Assembly: GCF_005860795.2 (NCBI RefSeq)
Contig: NZ_CP058350.1
Span: 2,138,501 to 2,202,500, forward strand
Source of the DNA: Peteryoungia desertarenae
GTDB taxonomy: Bacteria; Pseudomonadota; Alphaproteobacteria; Rhizobiales; Rhizobiaceae
Reading direction: 5' to 3'
Length of the DNA stretch: 64,000 bases
This document shows, in pieces, positions 53,894 to 61,987 of this stretch (the stretch's first letter is position 1; the number at the start of each line of letters is the position of its first letter). The notes beneath the pieces were generated by a model. The model saw nothing but the letters and a program-made list of their open reading frames with translations. It ran no database searches and had not been told where the DNA came from. Position numbers and translations under genes: made by a program.

Positions 53894-54865
53894 TTATCGT
53901 CCGCCCAGCTTCAGGCCCGGTGCCGGTCGCTCTTCGAGAATTTGCCGGCGGAAACGGAAAAGGGCGGCGGGACGCCCTCCTGTGGCAGCCTTGGTAACGC
54001 CTGTCGGCTCGACCAGTTCCGCGCCTTCGACCAGCCGTCGAAAGTTTTGTTTGTGCAGGTGGCGACCGGCAATTGCCTCCACCGTCATCTGCAATTCCGT
54101 GAGCGTGAATTGCGGAGGCATCAGTTCGAAGACGACCGGTCGATATTTGATCTTGCTGCGTAGCCTCGCCAGCGCAGTGGCGGCAATCCGCCGGTGGTCA
54201 TGACGCATGGCAATGCCGAGGGAGCTATCGGTCTGGCGCCGGGCCAGACGACCGTCAAGAACCGCCTCCTCGACAAGGCCGGCCTCATAAAGCAGTTCGT
54301 AGCGGTCGAGCACCCGTTCGTCGTCAAACGGGAAGTCTTCCAGTCCGAATGCGAGCTTCAGCCGTGACTTGCGCGAAACCTGACGCTGATCGCCATCGCT
54401 AGAATCATTGCCCTCTGCCCAACTGGCAAGCGCTGGCAGAATCACGCGGTCGAGAAGGGCAGGGCGACCGTCGCGAAAGTCTTCCCAGGGAAGGAAGCCG
54501 TACCAGTCCCGCCATTTCGCCCCCGAGGCTTCCAATCGCTGTGTCTGTTCGTCTTCCATGCGGGTGAGCGCCAGATAGCCGACAGAGACCACATGCGGCC
54601 CACGATCACCTGGCTGCTTGTGCCGCCCCCGGTCGCCGAAGGTGTAAAGCTGCTCGATGTAGCCAAGATCGAGCGCCGTCTGCGCCTCAACCGTATCCCG
54701 GAGCGACATTTCCATGGTGCGGTGTCGCGTCGGGTCGAAGGGGCCAAAGGGCAGACCTTCGAGACGGTTTCCGTTTTCCTGAACCACCAACAGCCTTGGT
54801 GTGTGTCCGGCCATGGCGACGATAGCCGCATTGAGACCGATCTCGATCTCAGGGCTGGCCGTCAT
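53894..54865 (-). CDS. nadQ: NAD biosynthesis regulator, NadQ-like (degenerate Nudix domain plus winged helix)
   Basis: A 323-residue regulator. Residues 1-150 resemble the Nudix-like ligand domain of NrtR proteins (GYIEQLYTFGDRGRH, then VVSVGYLAL), but the Nudix catalytic box REXXEE is absent. Residues about 225-300 form a winged helix (VFELMPPQFTLTELQMTVEA, NFRRLVEG). In alphaproteobacteria this architecture is known as a repressor of nadABC that senses NAD-related metabolites. The perfect palindrome before nadA, 5.7 kb away, fits. Its ATG overlaps the stop of the phosphatase gene (ATGA). The name is given with moderate confidence. Confidence 0.75.
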   Translation of the reverse strand: MTASPEIEIGLNAAIVAMAGHTPRLLVVQENGNRLEGLPFGPFDPTRHRTMEMSLRDTVEAQTALDLGYIEQLYTFGDRGRHKQPGDRGPHVVSVGYLALTRMEDEQTQRLEASGAKWRDWYGFLPWEDFRDGRPALLDRVILPALASWAEGNDSSDGDQRQVSRKSRLKLAFGLEDFPFDDERVLDRYELLYEAGLVEEAVLDGRLARRQTDSSLGIAMRHDHRRIAATALARLRSKIKYRPVVFELMPPQFTLTELQMTVEAIAGRHLHKQNFRRLVEGAELVEPTGVTKAATGGRPAALFRFRRQILEERPAPGLKLGGR

Positions 54866-55413
54866 GCGCTAAGCTCCGGCTGTGCGTCAACGGAGACGGG
54901 AGGGAGAGGCAAGACGAAAGGCGCATCGCCATTGGCGTCCTTACCACGCCCGATCGCCTTGACGGCGGCGGTAAAGCGGCCTTTGCGTTCGAGGAATTCA
55001 TCGGCGATTTCGACAAGCCGCATATTCGGCGTCGCATAAGGCGAGGCTAGGCGCAGCCGTTGCGCAAGAGCCTCATCGTCATCCTCGGGAAAAAGGGCAA
55101 GGCTTGCAATCATCGCCGCAGCCGGGGATCGGGAGACACCCATCCAGCAATGCACGATCAGCGGTGCCGAACGATCCCAGGCGCGCGCAAAATCGACGAT
55201 GGCCCGCACATGCATCTCCTGCGGGGCAATCAGGTCACCGGTTCCTGCAAAGGTGATGTCATTGACGCCGAGCTTGAGGTGGCGTTCTGCAGCAATCACC
55301 GCCGGTCGATGAAAGTCCTGATTGACCGCCAGCAGGCTGATCATCTCGCGCGCCTTGTGGCGAACGGCCAGTTCCGCAATGCGGGCAAGTGGTGCAACGA
55401 CGATATGGGTCAT
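54862..55413 (-). CDS. Cys-based protein phosphatase-like protein
   Basis: A 183-residue protein with the HCX5R signature of tyrosine or dual-specificity phosphatases: VHCWMGVSRSPAAA at about residues 90-103, with the nucleophilic cysteine and the phosphate-binding arginine. An aspartate-rich stretch upstream (VDFARAWDRSAP) could hold the general acid. No signal peptide. The ATG at 55413 is preceded by GGGGAGA and overlaps the HD gene stop; its own stop overlaps the nadQ start. Substrate may be a protein, nucleotide or inositol phosphate. Confidence 0.8.
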   Translation of the reverse strand: MTHIVVAPLARIAELAVRHKAREMISLLAVNQDFHRPAVIAAERHLKLGVNDITFAGTGDLIAPQEMHVRAIVDFARAWDRSAPLIVHCWMGVSRSPAAAMIASLALFPEDDDEALAQRLRLASPYATPNMRLVEIADEFLERKGRFTAAVKAIGRGKDANGDAPFVLPLPPVSVDAQPELSA

Positions 55414-56039
55414 GAATCTCCCCATATGGTCGATGCCCGTTCGGCTTCGATCGCTTCGAAGCGCTGCAGAAAGAGGTTTTGTGCCTGATAGGCAGGAACC
55501 GGCTCGATCGGGATCATCTCGCGCGTTATACCGCGCGGCTGACCGAAGAACTTGCGCGCCTCCGCCTCCGTGAAACCGGCAAGGACGGTCGCTTCGAAAT
55601 AGGCCGATATCTTGTCAGCCTTCTTGATCTGATCCTTCAGGGCAGCACTCGGGTGTGCGGGCAATCCGTATCGCAGATGCACCGCTGCCTCCAGTCGTGC
55701 CTCGACCTGCTTGTAACCACCGCCAACAACGGCCTTGAAGGGGGAAATCATGTCCCCGATGACATATTCCGGCGCATCATGCAAAAGCGCCATCAGCCAT
55801 TCGTCGGGGCCGGCTTTCGGGTTGCAATGGCGAAAGATTGTCTCGACGACAAGACTGTGCTGAGCCACCGAAAAGGCATGGTCACCGGACGTCTGGCCGT
55901 TCCAGCGGGCAACGCGCGCAAGACCGTGGGCGATATCGCTGATCTCGACATCAAGGGGTGAGGGGTCAAGCAGGTCAAGTCTGCGCCCGGACAGCATGCG
56001 CTGCCATGCGCGTGCACCGTTTGCAGGAGCCTCGGCCAC
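55410..56039 (-). CDS. HD-domain hydrolase (YfbR-like)
   Basis: A 209-residue HD phosphohydrolase. Metal ligands are in FSVAQHSLVVE, ALLHDAPEYVIGDM and IKKADKISAYFEA, the order of YfbR-type 5'-deoxynucleotidases. The N terminus reads RAWQRMLSGRRLDLLDPSPLD. A longer frame reads antisense-free into ygfZ, but GTG at 56039, four bases after the ygfZ stop, gives a full HD domain and the operon spacing expected; ATG at 55805 would be too short. It is translationally coupled to the phosphatase gene. Confidence 0.82.
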   Translation of the reverse strand: MAEAPANGARAWQRMLSGRRLDLLDPSPLDVEISDIAHGLARVARWNGQTSGDHAFSVAQHSLVVETIFRHCNPKAGPDEWLMALLHDAPEYVIGDMISPFKAVVGGGYKQVEARLEAAVHLRYGLPAHPSAALKDQIKKADKISAYFEATVLAGFTEAEARKFFGQPRGITREMIPIEPVPAYQAQNLFLQRFEAIEAERASTIWGDS

Positions 56040-56043
56040 GGTA

Positions 56044-56883
56044 TCAGGCCTCGTCCGATCGGGTGGGAAAGTTGAGGCCCGACCAGCGCGGCAGGGTGGC
56101 GGAAACCGGAATACCTCCGGCAAGAACATCCTTGCCCTCGGCCAGTGCCTCGCCGATCTTGTCGATCCGCGCAATCGCAAGTCCGCGCTGCCCGACCACG
56201 GTCCCCAATGTCCCAACGGGTTTGCCGTCAACCGTCAGATTGCTGCCCGGAACCGGAAGCGGCTGATCCCCGCTCAAAAGCACCAGCCGTCTCCGGGCCG
56301 TACCCCGGTGCTGCATGCGCGAGACGACCTCCTGTCCGACATAGCAGCCCTTGCGGAAAGAAACGCCGTCCGCCTTGTCGTAGAGCACATCATGGGGAAA
56401 CACATCTTCGAGCGCGAAATCAGAACCTGAATCCGGCACGCCGACGAGAACACGAAGGGCATCATAGGCAGCCAGCGGACCGGCTACGCCAACTTGCCCG
56501 GGAATGCGCACCAGATCGACGCCCGCAACGGCAAATCGATGGTCGCGAAGTCCCTGCGGCAACTCCGTTTCACCCCAGAAGACGGTGGTACCTGAGGTGG
56601 CTGATGCCTTGATTTCGACGGCGGCACGCAACTTGTACATGGTCAGCCTGCGGATCAGTCCGTCGCGTTGATCTTCGTGCGTCTCCAGATGAAAGCCGTC
56701 GACAGACCGCGATATCAGGAACTCGAACAGGATTTTCCCTTGGGGGGTCAAAAGCGCACCCGGCCGGGCCTCGCCATCGGCAAGAGCCCCAACATCGGTG
56801 GTGATCAGGTTCTGCAGGAAATGCTCTGCGTCTTGGCCGCGGATTTCGATCACGGCACGGTCGGAAAGAAAGGCTGAGGGCAT
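56044..56883 (-). CDS. ygfZ: Folate-binding Fe-S cluster repair protein YgfZ
   Basis: A 279-residue protein of the YgfZ/IBA57 family, related to the glycine-cleavage T protein, which supports assembly or repair of certain iron-sulfur enzymes with tetrahydrofolate. The family signature KGCYVGQEVVSRMQHRG with its essential cysteine is intact. The N-terminal FLQNLITTDV and ARPGALLTPQGKIL are typical. ATG at 56883 was chosen; a TTG ten codons earlier is the alternative. It heads the ygfZ-HD-phosphatase-nadQ operon; NadA is itself an Fe-S enzyme. Confidence 0.9.
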   Translation of the reverse strand: MPSAFLSDRAVIEIRGQDAEHFLQNLITTDVGALADGEARPGALLTPQGKILFEFLISRSVDGFHLETHEDQRDGLIRRLTMYKLRAAVEIKASATSGTTVFWGETELPQGLRDHRFAVAGVDLVRIPGQVGVAGPLAAYDALRVLVGVPDSGSDFALEDVFPHDVLYDKADGVSFRKGCYVGQEVVSRMQHRGTARRRLVLLSGDQPLPVPGSNLTVDGKPVGTLGTVVGQRGLAIARIDKIGEALAEGKDVLAGGIPVSATLPRWSGLNFPTRSDEA

Positions 56884-56989
56884 GACAGGTCCACTATCGG
56901 TTTGACCTGCCAAGAGTTATCCCGTTTCAACCTCTCCCGGCAAGTGATCCCTTCTGCCGCTGCACAGGTGACGGTGGAAACCGCCAGGT

Positions 56990-57745
56990 TCAGTCTCCGG
57001 CAACAATGAACTTCCACTGGCCGTCCGGCGCAATCCCGGTGCGGAAAAAGTTGTAGGTGCCATATTCCTGCATTCCCGCCACGTCGCCGGCGGTGACAAT
57101 CCGCAGGAGTTCCACAGTCTCCTTCGGTGACAAGAGGGTAAGAGGCTTTTCGGCGAAATAGGGCCAGACATAGGCCTCGTCCGGTGTACCTACACCCGTA
57201 TGGACGAAGCCTGTCGACAGAATATCCATCAGGATCGCGAGCACCTCGACGCCCTGATCGTCGCCGGAAAGAGCCCGCAATGCATCGACGGGATCGGTGT
57301 CGGCATCCGAAGGCTGGATGCGCGTCTCGTTCGGACCCGCGTTCAGCAGGGGTCGCAGCTTCGAGAAGTCTCCCGTCGCCGCGGCATCAAGTATCAGTTG
57401 CCGCATGCGCCGGACAGGTTCGGGCAACGTCTCGAGATCATAAATGACCTCAGGCAACTCAGCCAGGGAACCGTTACTTCCCGGCACATCAGCGTCATCC
57501 CTGTTAATCAGCGGGTCGGGTGAGGGGATGACCTCGAACGGGCCCGGCTGAGCAAGAGCATCCGGGTTTTCCGCAGGAATACCTGTGTTGTCGTCATCCT
57601 CGGCGGCTGTCGGAGAAGCCTGAAGGATCTGGATATCTGAAAGAGCAAAAGCCGGCGCTATATGCAGCGGAGTGGCTACGATAACCAAGGCCATAGCCAG
57701 CATTCCTTGAATGCAGGCCAACCCCAGGGATGATCGGTCTTGCAT
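56990..57745 (-). CDS. Exported protein of unknown function
   Basis: A 251-residue protein. The first 36 residues contain a hydrophobic segment ending in APAFALSD, most likely a signal peptide. An acidic, Pro-rich linker (residues about 45-95) precedes a folded domain with MRQLILDAAATGDFSKLRPL, DILSTGFVHTGVGTPDEAYV and the ending YNFFRTGIAPDGQWKFIVAG. Similar proteins are, from memory, common in Rhizobiales, but no function is known. It stands alone, 106 bp upstream of ygfZ on the same strand. Confidence 0.75.
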   Translation of the reverse strand: MQDRSSLGLACIQGMLAMALVIVATPLHIAPAFALSDIQILQASPTAAEDDDNTGIPAENPDALAQPGPFEVIPSPDPLINRDDADVPGSNGSLAELPEVIYDLETLPEPVRRMRQLILDAAATGDFSKLRPLLNAGPNETRIQPSDADTDPVDALRALSGDDQGVEVLAILMDILSTGFVHTGVGTPDEAYVWPYFAEKPLTLLSPKETVELLRIVTAGDVAGMQEYGTYNFFRTGIAPDGQWKFIVAGD

Positions 57746-57765
57746 TGCCGAACCTCGGTCAGTCC

Positions 57766-58023
57766 TTATTGCATCGTCCGGTCTGGAGAAAACTCACCGG
57801 CAAGCAGACGATCCTTCAATGCTTCCAGGACTTGTTCCGCCCCGTGCTCGCCGTGAATACGGATCGTCTCGCGCATGGCCAGAGCAAAGGCAGCATCCGC
57901 GATGATCTCAGGCTCAATACCATCGGCAACGCCATCGGCCCAGGCTTCGTTCTGATATTCAAGCGCAGCCTGCATTTTTTCATGCACGATCATGTCGTCG
58001 ATTTCGTTGCGGCGCGGTTCCAT
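57766..58023 (-). CDS. Small helical protein of unknown function
   Basis: An 85-residue acidic, mostly helical soluble protein (HEKMQAALEYQNEAWADGVA, AAFALAMRETIRIHGEHGAE). It has no signal peptide and no cysteines. It begins just upstream of the 251-residue exported protein gene, 20 bp apart on the same strand, so they may be co-transcribed. The helix-rich middle suggests a protein-protein binding role, but no family was recognised with certainty. Confidence 0.65.
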   Translation of the reverse strand: MEPRRNEIDDMIVHEKMQAALEYQNEAWADGVADGIEPEIIADAAFALAMRETIRIHGEHGAEQVLEALKDRLLAGEFSPDRTMQ

Positions 58024-58120
58024 GGACTATCCTCGAAGCACTTCTTACTCAGGTCTTAACAACCCTATCAGTCTTTTGCCAAAACGACACGGGCAGCGAC
58101 CAAAAGAGGTGAATTATTCG

Positions 58121-58570
58121 TTAATTTCCATAACGTGCGGTAATTTCTGTAGCAAGTGTTGCGCCTTCGTTACGGTAACGTGACTCTGCACGGACAGCAG
58201 CCGCCGTGCATCGTGTATAGACCGACGCGAAAGAGCGATACCCTCTGTTATAGGCTGAAACCAGCCGCGCCTTGCGGCTGGGCTCGTTTGCGGCCTCGGC
58301 ATCGATCAGCGCCTGCATGGCCTCGCGCCATCCCGGTTCTGCCTCCTTGCTGCAAAGGTTGCGCAGATACTGAACCGCCCCCAGGATCTCCGAAAGGCGC
58401 GCCAGACGACTGTCATAGGGCGTCGATTTTTCCGTAGAAACGCCCGGAGCTTCGGTCGAAACTGAGGGCGCCGGGGTCTGGCCATAAACAGGCCACACGA
58501 CAGCAAGGCAAACGACGAGCGCAGCTCCCATGGCAATTGGCGACTTGCGCGGACCTCGATTGCTTCTCAT
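58121..58570 (-). CDS. TIGR02301 family exported protein
   Basis: A 149-residue protein of the Rhizobiales family TIGR02301. After a basic N terminus comes a signal peptide (IAMGAALVVCLAVVWPVYGQ), a Pro/Ser linker and the conserved helical domain: RLARLSEILGAVQYLRNLC, WREAMQALIDAEAANEPSRK and AYNRGYRSFASVYTRCTAAA, with two cysteines that may bond in the periplasm. Function unknown. It starts three bases after the Nudix gene stop, so both share a message. Confidence 0.8.
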   Translation of the reverse strand: MRSNRGPRKSPIAMGAALVVCLAVVWPVYGQTPAPSVSTEAPGVSTEKSTPYDSRLARLSEILGAVQYLRNLCSKEAEPGWREAMQALIDAEAANEPSRKARLVSAYNRGYRSFASVYTRCTAAAVRAESRYRNEGATLATEITARYGN

Positions 58571-58573
58571 CTC

Positions 58574-58996
58574 TCAAACCTTCATCCGCGCAAGCTCTTC
58601 AGCCAGACGCAACACACAGGTGCGGACGCTGTCCGGCGTCGGCAACTGCTCTATTTCTGCCGGTGAATACCATCCTGCATCAGCTGCATCGCTTCTTGCT
58701 TCCGCCTGCTGATCCGCATCGACCTCTACACGAAAGACACTGAGCTTGAAGTGGCTGCCGATGATCCCTTTCTCCGGCAAGAGCTCGAATTCCTCAAAGA
58801 GCTGCGGATTGCGCCCCACCAGGCCCGTTTCTTCCTGAAGTTCGCGCAGGGCGGTTTCCGCAGGCGTTTCCCCCGGTTCGGCTCGCCCTCCCGGAAACGC
58901 GAAGAGATCGGTTGCGGGAGGCTTGGTCCGCCTGACAAGCAGGAAGCGTCCGGCTCGCTCGACTATGGCGGAAGAGGCTAGATGCGGCTCTGACAT
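58574..58996 (-). CDS. Nudix hydrolase
   Basis: A 140-residue Nudix enzyme, which cleaves a nucleoside diphosphate bound to another group. The Nudix box is perfect: GGRAEPGETPAETALRELQE followed by ETGL, with the metal-binding glutamates. The start MSEPHLASSAIVERAGRFLL gives a complete domain; the frame is open further upstream but has no coding look. It is first in a pair with the TIGR02301 gene. The substrate, for example an oxidised nucleotide or ADP-ribose, cannot be told from sequence. Confidence 0.9.
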   Translation of the reverse strand: MSEPHLASSAIVERAGRFLLVRRTKPPATDLFAFPGGRAEPGETPAETALRELQEETGLVGRNPQLFEEFELLPEKGIIGSHFKLSVFRVEVDADQQAEARSDAADAGWYSPAEIEQLPTPDSVRTCVLRLAEELARMKV

Positions 58997-59125
58997 GTAG
59001 AAGCAAGACTCCGGGCCTGGATTTCGACGAAGCACCAAGCATGGCGAGACTATTGCCAGAATTATGTCGCACTGCAAGGATTTCGCACCCTTGACCCTTT
59101 GCGTGGCCGGTGCCAAGTCTCTCGC

Positions 59126-59890
59126 ATGTGCGGACGTTTTGCCCTGACAGCAAGCCCGGAAGAAGTGCGTGAGATCCTTGGCCTCCTGGAGCTTGAGGAC
59201 TTTCCCGCACGCTACAATATCGCGCCGACCCAGCCTATTCTTGTGGCCATCGCTGCTGCGAGCCATGAGCCCGGTAGCAACCGGCCCGACCGCAAGGCCC
59301 AGCTTGTGCGGTGGGGCCTTATTCCGTCCTGGGTCAAGGACCCGAAAGACTTCGCCTTGCTGATCAATGCACGGTCGGAAACGGCAACCGAAAAGGCCTC
59401 TTTCCGCGCAGCCATGCGCCACCGGCGCATCCTCATCCCTGCATCGGGCTTCTACGAATGGCATCGACCTGCCAAGGAAAGCGGTGACAAGCCACAAGCC
59501 TATTGGATCAGGCCCAAACATGGCGGCATCGTCGCCTTCGCCGGGCTGATGGAGACCTATATGTCCGCCGACGGTTCGGAAATCGATACCGGCGCCGTCT
59601 TAACCGTGGCCGCGAATCAGACCATGGCGCCGATCCATGACCGGATGCCGGTCGTCATCCAACCGGAAGACTTCGCCCGCTGGCTGGACTGCCGCAATCT
59701 GGAACCCCGCGACGTGCAGGACCTGATGCGACCGGCTGACGAGGATGTGTTCGAAGCGATCGCTGTATCGGATCTGGTGAATAAGGTCGCCAATGTCGGG
59801 CCGGAGCTCCAGACGCCGGTTGCCCCGCGCGAAGAATTGAAAAAGCCCGCCCCGAAGAAGCCGGACAGCGGGCAGATGAGTTTGTTTTGA
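59126..59890 (+). CDS. yedK: SRAP-family abasic-site DNA-protein crosslink protein (YedK/HMCES) with clamp-like tail
   Basis: A 254-residue SOS-response-associated peptidase. The catalytic cysteine is residue 2 (MCGRF), exposed after Met removal; it forms a thiazolidine with an abasic site in single-stranded DNA. Other motifs are ARYNIAPTQP, WGLIPSW, NARSET, SGFYEW and MAPIHDRMPVVI, with the active glutamate and histidine. The ATG at 59126 is fixed by the MCGRF rule. The protein ends in GQMSLF, which fits the QxxLF beta-clamp-binding consensus. It is monocistronic and divergent from the Nudix gene. Confidence 0.92.
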   Translation: MCGRFALTASPEEVREILGLLELEDFPARYNIAPTQPILVAIAAASHEPGSNRPDRKAQLVRWGLIPSWVKDPKDFALLINARSETATEKASFRAAMRHRRILIPASGFYEWHRPAKESGDKPQAYWIRPKHGGIVAFAGLMETYMSADGSEIDTGAVLTVAANQTMAPIHDRMPVVIQPEDFARWLDCRNLEPRDVQDLMRPADEDVFEAIAVSDLVNKVANVGPELQTPVAPREELKKPAPKKPDSGQMSLF

Positions 59891-60008
59891 GCGATCGCTG
59901 AAAGGCTGGACCGTAGCTTAGCCTTTAGAAATCACTTCCATAGTTCGCGCCTGGCTGTCCCCGACGATACCGTGATCGCGTCCCAGCTCTTCAGGCGCAT
60001 GTCCTGGC

Positions 60009-60149
60009 TCAGGCGATCTTTGCAGCCGGCTTGCGCTTCAGCATGAGCGCCGCTGCGATCACGGCCTTGAGGCCGATCGGGCGGTAATGGTTGTCGAGAT
60101 TAGGCTGCGCCGGCTTCTGTTCAGCCTGTTGGTTGCTCGTCATCGTCAT
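60009..60149 (-). CDS. 46-residue small protein, unknown
   Basis: A short gene read from the ATG at 60149, with AAGGA four bases before it. The protein is MTMTSNQQAEQKPAQPN, then LDNHYRPIGLKAVIAAALM and LKRKPAAKIA: a polar start, one amphipathic or weakly hydrophobic segment and a basic end. Similar tiny proteins occur in Rhizobiaceae, from memory. Its position between yedK and pssA gives no functional hint. The clear ribosome site and the rhizobial look argue for a real gene. Confidence 0.6.
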   Translation of the reverse strand: MTMTSNQQAEQKPAQPNLDNHYRPIGLKAVIAAALMLKRKPAAKIA

Positions 60150-60290
60150 GTTCCTTGGAGTTTCCTGACCTGATTTGTTTTTGAGCTCTCTCTGCGGAGA
60201 TCATGACAAAAACGTGGCGGAGCTCTCAGTTCAAATCAAGATTCAAGAAAGCTGATACAGTCCGCGAGCAGGGTAATGCTTCAGTATCTG

Positions 60291-61145
60291 TCAGACGCCC
60301 CGGTCGATCTCGCTCATGCCACGTTCTGCAGCCTCTTCGCCGATCGTCAGCGTCCCGTAACGGCGGTGCCAGGAGCGTGCGCCGAAGGGCAGGGAGACAA
60401 GATAGGCAAGGACTGTCAGGACCAGAACTTCCCAGGTGAAGCTCATCAGCAGCGCGACATAGAGAACGACACCGAGAATCAGCGGCAGCACGAGATCGCG
60501 CCGCACATGGCTGGTTTCCGATTTGCCGGACCAGACGGGCAGGCGGCTGACGAGCAGGCAGGCGATGATGATGGTGTAGACGGTCGATCCGATGGCGAAG
60601 ATGCCGAGCGGCGCGACGCCAAGAAAGCCGAGATAGACGGGCAGCAGCACCAGAAGTGCCCCCGCCGGTGCGGGTACTCCAACGAAGAACTCCGACTGCC
60701 AGGGCGCCCGTGTCGCACGTTCGGAAATGACATTGAAGCGTGCCAGCCGCAGCCCGGCTGCAATCGCATAGATCAGCGCCGCAGCCCAGCCGAAGGAGCC
60801 CGCCTGGTCCAGCACAAAGACATAAAGAACGAGTGCCGGGGCAACACCGAAATTGATGATGTCGGCAAGCGAATCCATTTGTGCGCCGAATTTGGATGTC
60901 GCCTTCATCATCCGGGCCACCCGTCCATCAATCCCGTCGAGAAACGCTGCCAGGAGCACCATGCCAACGGCCAGCTCGTATCGGTTCTCGAAAGCAAGAC
61001 GGATGCCGGTGAGGCCCGCGCAGATCGCCAGCACGGTGATGAGGTTGGGGATGATCAGGCGCAGCGGAATCTCCCGCAGACGGGGTCCACGGGCACCATC
61101 ATGCGACGGGCTGGTGTTTTCCATCGGTGTCTGCGGGTCCGACAT
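60291..61145 (-). CDS. pssA: CDP-diacylglycerol-serine O-phosphatidyltransferase
   Basis: A 284-residue inner-membrane enzyme making phosphatidylserine from CDP-diacylglycerol and serine. The CDP-alcohol phosphotransferase motif is complete (DGIDGRVARM, then SKFGAQMDSLAD), and there are about eight hydrophobic segments. The first 30 residues are polar. It starts 12 bases after the psd stop, so psd-pssA is one operon giving phosphatidylethanolamine, the base for rhizobial methylated lipids. Confidence 0.94.
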   Translation of the reverse strand: MSDPQTPMENTSPSHDGARGPRLREIPLRLIIPNLITVLAICAGLTGIRLAFENRYELAVGMVLLAAFLDGIDGRVARMMKATSKFGAQMDSLADIINFGVAPALVLYVFVLDQAGSFGWAAALIYAIAAGLRLARFNVISERATRAPWQSEFFVGVPAPAGALLVLLPVYLGFLGVAPLGIFAIGSTVYTIIIACLLVSRLPVWSGKSETSHVRRDLVLPLILGVVLYVALLMSFTWEVLVLTVLAYLVSLPFGARSWHRRYGTLTIGEEAAERGMSEIDRGV

Positions 61146-61157
61146 GGGCTTCGTTCC

Positions 61158-61856
61158 TTAGCTGCGGCGGCTGACGACCGGACCCTTGAGGGATCCGAAT
61201 TCGGCAATCACGGTTTCGCCGGCAATGGCTGTCTGCCCGACCGAGACACGCGGCTCGGCACCGGCTGGCAAAAACACATCCAGACGGGAGCCGAAGCGGA
61301 TAAGACCGAAACGTTCACCGGCATCAAGCGGCTCGTTCGGATGTGTCCAGCAGATGATCCGGCGCGCGACGAGGCCCGCGATCTGCACGACGCCGACATT
61401 GCCATGGCGTGTCTCGATGACAAGCCCGTTGCGCTCATTGTCCGTGCTGGCCTTGTCAAGCTCGGCATTGAGGAAGCTGCCTTCCTTGTAGGCGATGTTG
61501 ACCACACGTCCCCGAACAGGCGCGCGGTTCACATGGCAGTTGAACACGTTCATGAAGACCGTGACGCGAAGCATCGGTTCGGTGCCAAGGTTGAGCTCTT
61601 CCGGTGGCACGATCATCTGTACGGAGGAGACACGACCGTCAGCCGGACTGATCACGAGGTCGTCGTCCTGCGGGGTGACGCGCTCGGGATCACGGAAGAA
61701 ATAGGCGCACCACAGGGTGAGCACCAGGCCCATCCAGAAAAGCGGGTCCCAGATCCAGCCCAGGATCAGGGAGGCGATGAAGAACGCAGCGACGAAGGGA
61801 TAGCCTTCCTTGTGCACGGGCACGATCGTCTTGCGGATGGTTTCAAGCAAATCCAT
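61158..61856 (-). CDS. psd: Phosphatidylserine decarboxylase (PSD-A type)
   Basis: A 232-residue precursor of the pyruvoyl enzyme that turns phosphatidylserine into phosphatidylethanolamine. An N-terminal membrane segment ([16 protein letters not shown]) is followed by [22 protein letters not shown] and the self-cleavage site at the C terminus, [11 protein letters not shown] (cleavage before Ser). The ATG at 61856 is preceded by GAGGA; two more upstream starts were rejected. It is the first gene of psd-pssA. Confidence 0.93.
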   Translation of the reverse strand: MDLLETIRKTIVPVHKEGYPFVAAFFIASLILGWIWDPLFWMGLVLTLWCAYFFRDPERVTPQDDDLVISPADGRVSSVQMIVPPEELNLGTEPMLRVTVFMNVFNCHVNRAPVRGRVVNIAYKEGSFLNAELDKASTDNERNGLVIETRHGNVGVVQIAGLVARRIICWTHPNEPLDAGERFGLIRFGSRLDVFLPAGAEPRVSVGQTAIAGETVIAEFGSLKGPVVSRRS

Positions 61857-61987
61857 GGGAGTCCTCATCACGTCATTCAAGTGTGCCCGTGACTAACCTG
61901 AAAGCGCGTGGCGGGCAATGGCAAGAGGCGTGAGCCGGGCTTTTGAGACGTGGCAGTCACCAATCGCGACGATTTGGTTAACAGTTG

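Noticed and set aside
60276..61892. 538-codon plus-strand frame
   Set aside because: Antisense to psd-pssA, with a His/Asp/Gln-rich artificial composition.
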